In this document: piece after piece, positions 17,945 to 26,383 of the stretch
Layout: every line of letters begins with the position of its first letter
Numbering within the stretch: the first letter of the stretch is position 1
NCBI RefSeq assembly: GCF_004358095.2
Contig: NZ_SMZJ02000012.1
Span: 1-53,845, forward strand
Source of the DNA: Seonamhaeicola sediminis
GTDB lineage: Bacteria > Bacteroidota > Bacteroidia > Flavobacteriales > Flavobacteriaceae
Length of the DNA: 53,845 nucleotides
Reading direction: 5' to 3'
Translations under genes and position numbers: made by a program
The notes under the pieces: model-generated
The model's input: the letters and a program-made list of their open reading frames with translations, nothing else
What the model was told of the DNA's origin: nothing
Database searches by the model: none

Positions 17945-17977
17945 AAAAATCCCTTTCACATTAGAAAGGGATTTTTT
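17944..17977. terminator. Bidirectional Rho-independent terminator
   Basis: Perfect 14-base arms, AAAAAATCCCTTTC and GAAAGGGATTTTTT, around the loop ACATTA, with T runs on both strands. It ends folE and its partner on the plus strand and the TonB receptor gene, whose stop is at 17979, on the minus strand. Confidence 0.9.
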
Positions 17978-17978
17978 G

Positions 17979-20216
17979 TTACAAACTATAAGTTATAGCA
18001 AAACTAACATTTCTGCCCATATTAAAAATTCCATCAGGTTTTAACCTTGACAGATGATGTATATAGGTGCTGTTAGCTAAGTTAGTTCCTGAAAGTGAAA
18101 AGGACATTTCGTTATTAAAAAGATTAAATGAACCACCAAATCCAGCGCTTAACAAACTATAACTATTAGTAGGTGTTTCAAAGTTACTAACGTTATCTTG
18201 CCTAAAAGTAGATTTCAACTTAATAAATGCATAACCATTTTTAAGTGTATTGGTTTCAAATTCAGCTCTTAATATATTAGTTAAACTGTTAGCAGGAATA
18301 AGTGGTAAAAAGTCATTATTTTCTTGTTTTCCTGTAACTGTTTCAAAACTAGATTCAAAATGTAACCAGTCTAAAGGATGTGGGTGTAAATGAAACCCAA
18401 ACTCTCCACCGAATAATTTAGCATTGCCTTGAAGGTAACTGAAAACAGGTGCGCCATCTATTTCATTGCCATTTGGAGATAAAAAAATGTAATCGTTTAT
18501 GAGGTTATAAAAACCGTTAGCAAAAACTTCCACATGTTCTGTTTGGTATTCTAGGGCAATGTCTGTTTGGAAATTTTGCTCACTTGATAAGTTTTCATTA
18601 CCAATTTCATACCTGTTTGTTCCGTGATGTACACCATCTGAAGTTAATTCTGCCAAATTGGGTGCTCTAAATCCTGTTGCTAGATTAATTCGAGCAATGA
18701 AATTATCCGAAAGGTTGGTTTTGAATCCTATAGCTCCATTAAAACTGTTAAAGTTTTTGTCTAATACTGAAACTACAGTAATGTTTCTATTGTCAAATCT
18801 TAAGCCTAGCTGGATATCTGCATTAGTAAAATGAATGTGTGATGTAGCGAACATTCCTATATCATTTACGTTGGCATTAGGAATTAGTACTTCTTCACCA
18901 TAATTAATGTTGCTCTGTGTTAAACCTTGAGCCCCAACTATAGTTTCAAACTTCCCTATTTCAGGTAAATAATATTTTACATCATAGTTAAAAGTTTTTA
19001 GCTTCATATGAAGTGTAGCTTCTTCAATTTTTTCAATTTCTTCATCATGTTCGTCATGCTCTTCCTCATGCTCTTCCTCATGTTCATCTTCATGATGATG
19101 TTCCTCAAATTCTTTTCTGTTGTTATAGGTTAAACCAAAATTTACATCTAGTTTTGAATTATTAAAAAAGATTGTAGATTTAGAACTCATCACATGATTA
19201 GTAATTTGCTGAAAGGGTTCTAAAGGCGTAACTAAAGTTGATGGCTCATCAATTTCTTCAGGTATACCTATCTTAGAATTATTTACGTTGTAACGTAGTT
19301 CTGTTTTAAAATGAGTTGCTTGATATCCTACACCTGCCTTAAAGTCTTTTTCAGTAAAGCGTGTGTTAGTAACACGGTAAGCATCAGTTTTATAATCAGC
19401 ATGTTCGGCAACGCTTCCTCTAAATAAAAATTTAAAATTATCAGAAGAATGTTTAACACCAGCGTTTGAATTAAAGCCCTGTGTATTACTAAAATAATTA
19501 GCTGAAATATCAGCATTCGTGGTGTTTGATTGTGCAAATTTCTCAGGATTAAAATAGAGCACACCACCTAAAGCATCACTACCGTAGAGTAAAGAAGCTG
19601 GTCCTTTTATAACTTCTACACTTTCTATACCAGAACTGCTTAAACCTAATCCATGTTCATCTCCAAATTGTTGATTTTCTAGCCTAATACCTTGCGTATA
19701 AACTAGCACACGGTTAGCGCTCAATCCTCTAATTACTGGTTTACCTATGCCCAACCCTGTTGTTATACTCTCAACACCAGCAAAATCTGATATACCGTTA
19801 GATAAATTTATAGCACCTTCAGCATTTAAATTGCTTATTTTTTTTTGCTCTACTTTCATAACATTTTCACTTTGTAATTTATGAAACGGTGTAGATACAA
19901 TTATGTCTTCCATCTCAATAACTGAAGGAATCATTTCTATATTTAACATTGTATTATCAGGAAAACTTACATTGAGTGAAATGGTTTCATATCCCAAGTA
20001 CGTCACTACAATCTTATGAGTTCCGTTTGGGATATTCGTTATATTAAAACTTCCATTTTCTTTTGTTGAAGTGCCTTTTTCTAGTTGTGGAAAATAAATA
20101 TTTGCTGAAGGAATGGGTTCTTGATTGTTTTTATCAACAACAATACCCTCTAATTTGTTTTGAGAGTAAATAGGTAATATTGCTAAAAATAGCAATACAT
20201 TAAAAATATGTTTCAT
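17979..20216 (-). CDS. TonB-dependent receptor with His/Glu-rich segment (metal uptake candidate)
   Basis: Outer-membrane receptor of 745 residues from the ATG at 20216 (signal peptide MKHIFNVLLFLAILPIYSQ). A carboxypeptidase-like regulatory domain follows (GIVVDKNNQEPIPSANIYF), then a plug (SDFAGVESITTGLGIGKPVIRGLSANRVLVY) and the beta-barrel ending in aromatic AITYSL. Around 19030-19105 lies a dense His/Glu/Asp stretch (EEHHHEDEHEEEHEEEHDEH), expected in an external loop, as in the zinc receptor ZnuD of Neisseria. With the His-rich gene just upstream, a transition-metal substrate is likely. Zinc or copper cannot be told apart from sequence. Confidence 0.85.
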   Translation of the reverse strand: MKHIFNVLLFLAILPIYSQNKLEGIVVDKNNQEPIPSANIYFPQLEKGTSTKENGSFNITNIPNGTHKIVVTYLGYETISLNVSFPDNTMLNIEMIPSVIEMEDIIVSTPFHKLQSENVMKVEQKKISNLNAEGAINLSNGISDFAGVESITTGLGIGKPVIRGLSANRVLVYTQGIRLENQQFGDEHGLGLSSSGIESVEVIKGPASLLYGSDALGGVLYFNPEKFAQSNTTNADISANYFSNTQGFNSNAGVKHSSDNFKFLFRGSVAEHADYKTDAYRVTNTRFTEKDFKAGVGYQATHFKTELRYNVNNSKIGIPEEIDEPSTLVTPLEPFQQITNHVMSSKSTIFFNNSKLDVNFGLTYNNRKEFEEHHHEDEHEEEHEEEHDEHDEEIEKIEEATLHMKLKTFNYDVKYYLPEIGKFETIVGAQGLTQSNINYGEEVLIPNANVNDIGMFATSHIHFTNADIQLGLRFDNRNITVVSVLDKNFNSFNGAIGFKTNLSDNFIARINLATGFRAPNLAELTSDGVHHGTNRYEIGNENLSSEQNFQTDIALEYQTEHVEVFANGFYNLINDYIFLSPNGNEIDGAPVFSYLQGNAKLFGGEFGFHLHPHPLDWLHFESSFETVTGKQENNDFLPLIPANSLTNILRAEFETNTLKNGYAFIKLKSTFRQDNVSNFETPTNSYSLLSAGFGGSFNLFNNEMSFSLSGTNLANSTYIHHLSRLKPDGIFNMGRNVSFAITYSL

Positions 20217-20273
20217 CTTTATTTTTATTAATTTAATTCGTGACATATCGGAATTGATAATTCCGAATAAAAA

Positions 20274-20612
20274 CTAGATTAAATTAATAGCCGGTGGGCC
20301 CCGAAGCGAAAAATGTAACTGTTGGTATTTACTAAGGAATACGTATAATGATTCAATTTCAGAAAGAGGTTCTTTTTCTGAAAACAAATCGATACTATAA
20401 GAAGTAAGAGATTTATTGTTACTTAAGGGAAATTTTAGAAACTCACAGTCTAAATCTACTTTATGAATGTGTTCAGATTTTCCACCAATACAAACTTCAT
20501 GTTCATGATGTTCAAAAACATGAGCAAATTTAATAGCTGTTGGTGTAAAAATTACAGCAACTAAAAGAAGCATAATAGCTTTTATGGCAATATGATCTTT
20601 TAGTTTACTCAC
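20274..20612 (-). CDS. Small His/Cys-rich exported protein upstream of TonB receptor
   Basis: 112 residues from a GTG start at 20612 that directly abuts the stop of the preceding gene (TAG then GTG), so it is translationally coupled. A hydrophobic N-terminal span (IKAIMLLLVAVIFTPTAIKF) is followed by a metal-ligand-like region HVFEHHEHEVCIGG, HIHKVDLDCEF. The C-terminus ends SLRGPPAINLI. Similar small proteins with HxHxxC and a terminal RGPP occur before TonB receptors in Flavobacteriaceae as I recall them. A periplasmic metal carrier or sensor is plausible but unproven. Confidence 0.75.
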   Translation of the reverse strand: MSKLKDHIAIKAIMLLLVAVIFTPTAIKFAHVFEHHEHEVCIGGKSEHIHKVDLDCEFLKFPLSNNKSLTSYSIDLFSEKEPLSEIESLYVFLSKYQQLHFSLRGPPAINLI

Positions 20613-20918
20613 CTAATCACCAATTAATCTTTTTAAGCCTAACCGTTTAAGCATTTTCTTTTCAAACTCCCAGAAAAATTTATATTGACCAAACAACCAG
20701 CCAAATAGTACCAATAAAAACTGATAAACTATGAATAACAAAAGAATACGAATAAACCAATAACCAAAAGCACCTAAACTTTCTGAAGTAATATTTAAGA
20801 AGCGAAGAATGGGTTTTCCAATGTAAGAGGCCGTAGATCCAGTAACAGCAAATACAATAAAAATTATTGCAATTTGCCAATTAGATTCAATACCCCAACG
20901 TTGTTTTAATTTATTCAC
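20613..20918 (-). CDS. Small membrane protein, DUF6787-like
   Basis: 101 residues from a GTG start at 20918, with two spans (WQIAIIFIVFAVTGSTASYIG and FGYWFIRILLLFIVYQFLLVLFGWLF) and a basic C-terminus (FEKKMLKRLGLKRLIGD). It matches a small conserved flavobacterial membrane family that I believe is DUF6787. A TACTTTTG promoter element lies 19 bases upstream. It leads a likely operon with the His-rich protein and, after a 57-base gap, the TonB receptor. Function unknown. Confidence 0.7.
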   Translation of the reverse strand: MNKLKQRWGIESNWQIAIIFIVFAVTGSTASYIGKPILRFLNITSESLGAFGYWFIRILLLFIVYQFLLVLFGWLFGQYKFFWEFEKKMLKRLGLKRLIGD

Positions 20919-20937
20919 AGCAACTAAATTGTTGCTG

Positions 20938-20945
20938 CAAAAGTA
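20938..20945 (-). promoter_or_regulatory. Candidate -7 promoter element TACTTTTG
   Basis: Minus-strand match to TAnnTTTG, 19 bases before the GTG at 20918. It would drive the small membrane protein, His-rich protein and TonB receptor genes. Confidence 0.5.
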
Positions 20946-20964
20946 ATGAAATCCATTAGAATTC

Positions 20965-21405
20965 CTAAATTCTTACGTTAAAAGGTCCTAATCTTTGATT
21001 GTACTTCATTTGAAAATATATGAAGTAGTTATAGAGTTTATAATTTACTTCGTAACCATAATCTATATTTGGGTCATAATCAACCTGAAGCTCATATAAG
21101 TTTGGGTTAAACCTTGTAGGCTGTAATACTCTTTGGTTCCATTCTACTACATAAATGTAATTTCTTTTTTCCATAAACTGCTGGGAATAGAATCCCTCTG
21201 GTCTAGCCATAGAAGTTAACCAAATAGAAAAACCAGGATCAATGATAATGATTTCATATTCTAATTCTTCGTTGGTAATTTTAACCGTGTCATTTACTTT
21301 CACAGTTTCAGTTTTTTCATCCGTATTTGATGAAATCCTTTTTGTGGAATTACAGTTAAAAATAAAGAATGAACATGCAATAAGTATGTAAAGTATTTTT
21401 TTCAT
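20965..21405 (-). CDS. DUF6146-type lipoprotein
   Basis: 146 residues from the ATG at 21405. The signal peptide ends in the lipobox FIFNC. The mature part has a charged linker and then a conserved block (IIIDPGFSIWLTSMARPEG, RNYIYVVEWNQRVLQP, YDPNIDYGYEVNYKLYNYF) that matches the flavobacterial DUF6146 family as I remember it. Function unknown. It sits upstream of the metal-receptor operon and is transcribed in the same direction. Confidence 0.72.
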   Translation of the reverse strand: MKKILYILIACSFFIFNCNSTKRISSNTDEKTETVKVNDTVKITNEELEYEIIIIDPGFSIWLTSMARPEGFYSQQFMEKRNYIYVVEWNQRVLQPTRFNPNLYELQVDYDPNIDYGYEVNYKLYNYFIYFQMKYNQRLGPFNVRI

Positions 21406-21572
21406 GACAAATAATTTCCAATTCATACTTCAAAATTACATCAGCATTTAATCACTATAAAGTACTTTTGAGGTAACTATCATTATTAATGAGTAAACGC
21501 ACCAATTGTTATTCTTAAAGTTACAAAAACCATTCAGTAAAGCCCTGTTTTTAAAGTGTTTTTAACAAAAAA

Positions 21573-21645
21573 AGACTGTCGAAAAAAGTGTTTTTTACAA
21601 TCTGAAATGTTTTATCAGCTTTAATCCTCTTTTTTTGACAGTCTC
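21573..21645 (-). terminator. Long-loop terminator hairpin downstream of DUF937 gene
   Basis: AGACTGTC near 21573 pairs with GACAGTCT near 21637, and A- and T-runs just inside extend the stem to about 15 bases with one bulge. The loop is about 43 bases, longer than usual. On the minus strand the stem is followed by seven T, which fits termination of the DUF937 gene ending at 21668. Confidence 0.55.
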
Positions 21646-21667
21646 TTATCTTTTTTTAAACAATGTG

Positions 21668-22303
21668 TTACTTACCAAAGAGTCCTCCAAGTAAACCTCC
21701 AAGGCTACCTTTCTTTTTATTGCCACCTAAAACCATACTAGCAACATCATCAACTACACTGCCATCTCCATCAGCATCTAAAATAGACTCTAAAAAGCTT
21801 TGTTCTTGTTGTGGGGAGTTTCCGCTTATTAAACTACCCAATAAACTTTCTATGCCACCTTGATTTGTAACTTTTTGTTGTCTGGTTTGTTTACCTAAAA
21901 GCCCCATTAAAATTGGAGCGGCTATTTTTAGTATTTGGGCAACAGAACTCGCATCCATTCCAGATTTGGCTCCCAGTATATTAGTAACGTTTTGTTGTTT
22001 GTTTCCTAGTACATGCCCTAAAATTTTATCACCATCATTAAGTACGTTATTATCTACACCACCACTAAATAAACCGCCTAAATTATCTAAAATGCTGCCA
22101 TCATGTTTGTTGTTAATTGCTCCCAATAAGCCTTCGGCACCTTTAGGTGTTGAAGCATTACGCTTCATGGCTTGCATTAATACAGGTAAAGCCATGGTTA
22201 ATACATCCTGTGTTTTATTTTGAGGTTGATTAGTCTGACCCGCAACACCGTTAATAATTGTTTTCCCTAGGTCACTGTTTAATAAATCTAAAATTCCTGA
22301 CAT
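21668..22303 (-). CDS. DUF937 domain protein
   Basis: 211 residues. The N-terminal MSGILDLLNSDLGKTIINGV and LTMALPVLMQAMKRNASTP are typical of DUF937/YidB-type proteins. Gly/Asn-rich turns repeat through the middle (GGLFSGGVDNNVL, ILGHVLGNKQQNV, PILMGLLGKQTRQQ), and the C-terminal Gly-Leu tail is GSLGGLLGGLFGK. ILDADGDGSVVDD near residue 178 resembles a calcium-type DxDxDG loop. No signal peptide or membrane span is visible. Function unknown. Separate transcript, terminated by the hairpin at 21573-21645. Confidence 0.8.
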   Translation of the reverse strand: MSGILDLLNSDLGKTIINGVAGQTNQPQNKTQDVLTMALPVLMQAMKRNASTPKGAEGLLGAINNKHDGSILDNLGGLFSGGVDNNVLNDGDKILGHVLGNKQQNVTNILGAKSGMDASSVAQILKIAAPILMGLLGKQTRQQKVTNQGGIESLLGSLISGNSPQQEQSFLESILDADGDGSVVDDVASMVLGGNKKKGSLGGLLGGLFGK

Positions 22304-22407
22304 GATATTATATTATGAGTTAAAAAAATGAATGTTGAAGGTACAAAAAAAGTCCTAACATATATTGTTAGGACTCAATTATAACATTTAGGTCACATTA
22401 AAATGTA

Positions 22408-23358
22408 TTACCCAAGAATACTTATAATTTGTGAAGCTAATTCAGTACCAATTCTGTCTTGTGCTTCGTTAGTGGCAGCACCCGTATGAGGTGTTAAAGA
22501 TAAAGCTGGATTCATTAGTAACTGTACTTCTGGTTTTGGTTCTTTTTCAAATACATCAAGTGCAGCTCTGGCTACTTTGCCACTTTCAATGGCTTTTACT
22601 AGTGCTACTTCATTAACTACACCACCACGAGCAGCATTTGCTAAAATAACACCATCTTTCATCATGTTAAATTCTGCTTCGTCAATTACATAGTCTTTTT
22701 GAGCAGGTACATGCAATGTTAAGAAGTCTGCTTGCTTTAAAACCTCTTCTTTTGAAATAGTTTCAATATCAAAGTTCACTTTTTGACCATCAAAAAACTC
22801 TAATTCTAAGTTAGTTTTTTCAATAAATGGATCAAAAGCAACTACTTTCATTCCAGCACCCAAAGCTACTTTTGCTGTAGCTTGACCAATACGCCCAAAC
22901 CCTAAAACACCTAGAGTTTTCCCTTTCAGCTCAGTTCCTTTAGCATAAGCTTTTTTCAAACCTTTAAAGTTGCTGTCTCCCTCTAATGGCATTTCACGAT
23001 TGGCATTATGTAAAAAACGTGCTAATCCATATAGGTGACCAAATACTAATTCAGCCACAGAATGCGAAGAGGCAGCTGGCGTATTGATTACGTGTTTACC
23101 TTGCTCTCTGGCATATTCAACGTCAATGTTGTCCATACCAACACCACCACGACCGATGATTTTTAAGTTTGGACAAGCATCAATTAAATCTTTTCTTACA
23201 GTTGTTGCACTACGTACTAATAATACGCTAATATCGTTTTCATTAATGTAGTTTATTAACTGTTCTTGTGCTACGGTTGTGGTACTTACTTCGTATCCTG
23301 CTTTTTCTAGAGCTTCAATACCACTTTTTGAAATACCGTCGTTTGCTAATACTTTCAT
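22408..23358 (-). CDS. serA: D-3-phosphoglycerate dehydrogenase
   Basis: First step of serine synthesis: NAD-dependent oxidation of 3-phosphoglycerate to 3-phosphohydroxypyruvate. 316 residues, so the short form without the C-terminal ACT or ASB regulatory domains of E. coli SerA. The Rossmann motif GVLGFGRIGQATA is at about residue 150. The catalytic Arg is in NAARGGVVNE, the Glu in the KEPKPEVQLL region and the His in LTPHTGAAT. The substrate loop shows VRSATTVRKDL. It lies downstream of serC, separated by 137 bases with two hairpins, so expression of the two may be partly uncoupled. Confidence 0.93.
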   Translation of the reverse strand: MKVLANDGISKSGIEALEKAGYEVSTTTVAQEQLINYINENDISVLLVRSATTVRKDLIDACPNLKIIGRGGVGMDNIDVEYAREQGKHVINTPAASSHSVAELVFGHLYGLARFLHNANREMPLEGDSNFKGLKKAYAKGTELKGKTLGVLGFGRIGQATAKVALGAGMKVVAFDPFIEKTNLELEFFDGQKVNFDIETISKEEVLKQADFLTLHVPAQKDYVIDEAEFNMMKDGVILANAARGGVVNEVALVKAIESGKVARAALDVFEKEPKPEVQLLMNPALSLTPHTGAATNEAQDRIGTELASQIISILG

Positions 23359-23439
23359 TGTTTTTAGTTAAAAGTTTTAAGTTAAAAATTAAAAGCTTTA
23401 AAAACTATTATCCTTAACTTATAATTATTTTAAATTTTT

Positions 23440-23490
23440 AGTAAGCAACTGCAGACTGCCATTGCTTACTATTCCCAATAGCTATTGGGA
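23440..23490. repeat. Two adjacent hairpins between serC and serA
   Basis: First hairpin: AGTAAGCAA at 23440 and TTGCTTACT at 23462 with a 13-base loop. Second: TCCCAATAGCTATTGGGA at 23473-23490, a perfect 18-base palindrome. On the minus strand, the direction of the ser genes, neither is followed by a T run, so simple termination is unlikely. They look like small interspersed repeats or mRNA processing or stability elements. Confidence 0.5.
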
Positions 23491-23495
23491 CTTTT

Positions 23496-24560
23496 TTATG
23501 CTTTTCTTTCTAATTCGCTCATTACTTCAACAAGAGCTTGAACGCTTTCTATTGGTAGTGCATTATACATTGATGCTCTATAGCCACCAACACTTCTATG
23601 ACCATTAACAGCGCTGATGCCAGCTTCCTTAAGCATGGTATCAAACGTTTCTTTTAGGTTTTCATTTTCTAAAGTAAATGTGGCGTTCATGGTAGAGCGG
23701 TCTGCTTTAGACGCAAAACCTTTGAATAACGGGTTTAAGTCTATTTCAGAATACATTAAGCGTGCTTTCTTTTCGTTTTCCTTTTCAATGGCAGCTATAC
23801 CTCCTTTTTCCTTTAACCATTCTAGTGTTAGCATAGAAGTATAAACAGCAAATACAGGTGGTGTATTGAACATACTGCCTTTGTCTATATGTACTTTGTA
23901 ATCCATCATTGATGGAATTTTTCTAGATACTTTTCCTAATACGTCTTCTTTAACAACAACTAAAGTTGTACCTGCAGGTCCCATGTTTTTTTGAGCTCCA
24001 GCATAGATAACGTCAAATTTTGTAAAATCTAAACTTCTAGAAAAAATATCACTACTCATGTCACACGCTACAGGTATTGGTGAGTTAGGAAACTCTTTCA
24101 TTTGAGTTCCGTAAATGGTATTATTTGACGTGCAGTGAAAGTAATCATAATCCTCAGGGATTTCATAGCCCTTTGGAATGTAATTATAGTTAGCCTCTTT
24201 AGAAGATGCTACTTCATAAATATCATCATAAATTTTAGCTTCCTTAATTGCTTTGGCAGCCCAAGAACCAGAATTTAAATAACCAGCTCTTTTTTCCAAA
24301 AGATTAAGAGCAACCATTAAAAATTGTGTGCTAGCTCCTCCTTGTAAAAATAATGCTTTGTAACCTTTACCTTCTAATCCTAAAAGTTCTAATGCTAAGG
24401 CTCTGGCATTTTCCATAATATCTACAAAAGCTTTACTTCTATGAGATATTTCAAGGATAGATAAACCGCTATTGTCTAAATCTACAACTCCTTGAGAGGC
24501 TTTTAATAAAACTTCTGGTGGTAATATACTAGGTCCTGCACTAAAGTTATGTTTTTTCAT
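23496..24560 (-). CDS. serC: Phosphoserine aminotransferase
   Basis: Transfers an amino group from glutamate to 3-phosphohydroxypyruvate to give phosphoserine; the same enzyme family also serves pyridoxal phosphate synthesis. 354 residues. MKKHNFSAGPSILPPEVL is the typical start, FLQGGAS binds phosphate, and the PLP Lys lies in YAGAQKNMGPAG near residue 190. VGGYRASMYNALP near the end is typical of class V SerC. Transcribed toward serA; with it, two of the three serine-pathway steps are here (serB not seen). Confidence 0.95.
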   Translation of the reverse strand: MKKHNFSAGPSILPPEVLLKASQGVVDLDNSGLSILEISHRSKAFVDIMENARALALELLGLEGKGYKALFLQGGASTQFLMVALNLLEKRAGYLNSGSWAAKAIKEAKIYDDIYEVASSKEANYNYIPKGYEIPEDYDYFHCTSNNTIYGTQMKEFPNSPIPVACDMSSDIFSRSLDFTKFDVIYAGAQKNMGPAGTTLVVVKEDVLGKVSRKIPSMMDYKVHIDKGSMFNTPPVFAVYTSMLTLEWLKEKGGIAAIEKENEKKARLMYSEIDLNPLFKGFASKADRSTMNATFTLENENLKETFDTMLKEAGISAVNGHRSVGGYRASMYNALPIESVQALVEVMSELERKA

Positions 24561-24637
24561 TGTTATGTGTGGTAAAATTTAAAGATGCAAAGTTGGTAAT
24601 TAATTCACGAAAACAAGCTAAAAAATCAATAATTTTT

Positions 24638-25699
24638 TTAAGAAATTGATATTAAAAATTCAACAGAATTAACACTATCCGCATAATCCCAAAGTTGAGG
24701 TTTTTGAGTAGTACCAAACGGCACTTCGTTTTCAAAAATCCCTTTAGAAACAATACATTGTATTTGTTGGGAATCTACATTTAATTTTTCCTTCAAAAGG
24801 GCAATGTCTTCGTAATACTCATAGAATAAAGTAGCTATTGGAGAAGCATAACTAGTATCTTCTTTTATCATTAAAAAACCGTTTTCCAGCATATCAAATT
24901 CACTCATTAAATACACAGCTTTGTTATAGTCATAATTATTGGCGTATTTAGTTTCTTCGATGATAGGATGCCAGTGGTAAACAGACTCAAAAAAAACATC
25001 AAAATTATAGCCCTTTGGCACAAATAGTTTTGATACGTTTCTACAACCTAAACCATAATATCTAAAAATGTCTTCAGAAAGTTTTTTTAAATCGTCTAGT
25101 GTTTCATTTCCTGTTAAAACAGCTACCGAATTTCTGTTATTTCTAATAATTGATGGTTTCCCTTTAAAATAGTATTCAAAGTAGCGTGCTGTATTATTAC
25201 TTCCAGTTGCAATTACGGCTTCAAAATTCTCTAGTCTTTCTTCAGTAAAAGAAATACACCCTCTAAAATTAGGTTCAGCATATTCTAGATATTTTGCCAA
25301 ATAGGGGAGCAAGTGTTTATCATTTGAAGATTGTTTTACCAAAACATGGTGACCAGTAACTAACACGGTTAAAAAATCATGAAAGCCTACCAGAGGGATA
25401 TTTCCAGCCATGATAATGGCAATCAATTTGGAATCTGATTCTTGAAAATCATAGGGCTTTAACCACTTGTTAAGGTTGCTTAGTGTTAATGTCTCTGTCC
25501 AGCTTTTTAAAGAGAACCTGATATTCTCTTGAGTGAACCAGCCATTATGCTCTTCGGCTAGTTTTAACTGGTGTTTAAAACCATCAAAAAACAAATCATT
25601 AAATTCAACATTATCTTTTTTAGTAATAACTTCATTAGAGAATTGACTTAAAAATTCTCCTAGTTTTACAAAAGCATTAATTCTTTCTTGTAATTGCAT
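24638..25699 (-). CDS. LuxC-like acyl-CoA reductase
   Basis: 353 residues from the ATG at 25699 ([14 protein letters not shown]). An upstream extension would run through the divergent promoter and is rejected. The aldehyde-dehydrogenase-like fold of the LuxC family shows an NAD/acyl region ([53 protein letters not shown]) and the likely catalytic Cys in [15 protein letters not shown]. LuxC reduces activated fatty acids to aldehydes. No luciferase or LuxDE partners are near, so the acyl substrate is unknown. It is divergent from a ferredoxin gene, sharing a 76-base promoter region, and lies upstream of serC and serA in the same direction. Confidence 0.82.
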   Translation of the reverse strand: MQLQERINAFVKLGEFLSQFSNEVITKKDNVEFNDLFFDGFKHQLKLAEEHNGWFTQENIRFSLKSWTETLTLSNLNKWLKPYDFQESDSKLIAIIMAGNIPLVGFHDFLTVLVTGHHVLVKQSSNDKHLLPYLAKYLEYAEPNFRGCISFTEERLENFEAVIATGSNNTARYFEYYFKGKPSIIRNNRNSVAVLTGNETLDDLKKLSEDIFRYYGLGCRNVSKLFVPKGYNFDVFFESVYHWHPIIEETKYANNYDYNKAVYLMSEFDMLENGFLMIKEDTSYASPIATLFYEYYEDIALLKEKLNVDSQQIQCIVSKGIFENEVPFGTTQKPQLWDYADSVNSVEFLISIS

Positions 25700-25729
25700 G
25701 CTTAATTTGGTTTTGATAGGTTTAGGCGT

Positions 25730-25737
25730 TACTTTTG
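25730..25737 (+). promoter_or_regulatory. Candidate -7 element TACTTTTG for the ferredoxin gene
   Basis: Plus-strand match to TAnnTTTG, 38 bases before the ferredoxin ATG at 25776. It is only six bases from the opposite-strand element at 25744-25751, so the two promoters must compete or be co-regulated. Confidence 0.5.
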
Positions 25738-25743
25738 CGATTG

Positions 25744-25751
25744 CAAATTTA
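25744..25751 (-). promoter_or_regulatory. Candidate -7 element TAAATTTG for the acyl-CoA reductase gene
   Basis: Minus-strand match to TAnnTTTG, 44 bases before the ATG at 25699. The two divergent elements form a pseudo-palindrome (TTTTGC-GATT-GCAAAT). Confidence 0.45.
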
Positions 25752-25775
25752 AGGAAACAAAAAGAAAAATACGGT

Positions 25776-26129
25776 ATGGCAATTATAATAACAGACGAAT
25801 GTATAAATTGTGGAGCATGCGAACCAGAATGCCCAAACACTGCAATTTATGAAGGCGCCGATGACTGGCGTTATAAGGACGGTACTAGCTTGGAGGGTAC
25901 TGTAGTTTTAACAAATGGAACCGAGGTTGATGCTGATGAGGCTCAAGAGCCTATTAGCGATGAACTTTATTATATTGTTCCCGATAAATGTACCGAGTGT
26001 AAAGGTTTTCATGATGAACCTCAATGTGCTGCGGTTTGTCCGGTAGATTGTTGTGTGCCAGATGAAGACCATGTAGAAACTGAAGAGCAGTTGTTGGCAA
26101 AGCAACGCTTTATGCATCCAGAAGATTAA
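25776..26129 (+). CDS. 4Fe-4S dicluster ferredoxin
   Basis: Small electron carrier of 117 residues with two cluster motifs. The first is [12 protein letters not shown] at residues 9-20; the second is [18 protein letters not shown], with a longer spacing between its second and third Cys, as in Fdx-type (YfhL/Alv) ferredoxins, plus DCC after it. The ATG at 25776 ([13 protein letters not shown]) is the canonical start; a longer reading from 25698 would overlap the divergent gene. It ends at a terminator at 26155-26186. The partner enzyme is unknown; the divergent acyl-CoA reductase is only a neighbour. Confidence 0.92.
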   Translation: MAIIITDECINCGACEPECPNTAIYEGADDWRYKDGTSLEGTVVLTNGTEVDADEAQEPISDELYYIVPDKCTECKGFHDEPQCAAVCPVDCCVPDEDHVETEEQLLAKQRFMHPED

Positions 26130-26154
26130 TTGAAAATCGATATTAATTTATATT

Positions 26155-26186
26155 AAAATCCCAAGTGAAAGCTCGGGATTTTTTGT
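26155..26186 (+). terminator. Rho-independent terminator after ferredoxin
   Basis: AAAATCCC and GGGATTTT arms, extended to 11 bases with one mismatch, followed by a T run ending near 26184. Confidence 0.75.
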
Positions 26187-26354
26187 TGGTATTTATTTCT
26201 TATTTAGAAAGTTTTAACTTTTAAATTTATTGCTAAGTGTGATTAAAGGCTTTTTAACTTTGATGATAAGTTCCCCCATAAAATGCCAAGATATGAGATT
26301 GTTTATAGTTCTAAATTAATCTAACAATCTAATTATCTAATCCGTCTAATTAAC

Positions 26355-26362
26355 TACATTTG
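26355..26362 (+). promoter_or_regulatory. Candidate -7 promoter element TACATTTG (ychF)
   Basis: Match to TAnnTTTG, 21 bases before the ychF ATG at 26384. No good -33 TTG at the expected distance. Confidence 0.45.
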
Positions 26363-26383
26363 CATTCGCAAAAATCATAAAAA

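Noticed and set aside
25700-25775. Overlapping start codons that would make the ferredoxin and acyl-CoA reductase genes overlap
   Set aside because: Both long readings pass through the two divergent promoter elements; the inner ATGs at 25776 and 25699 give the standard family starts.
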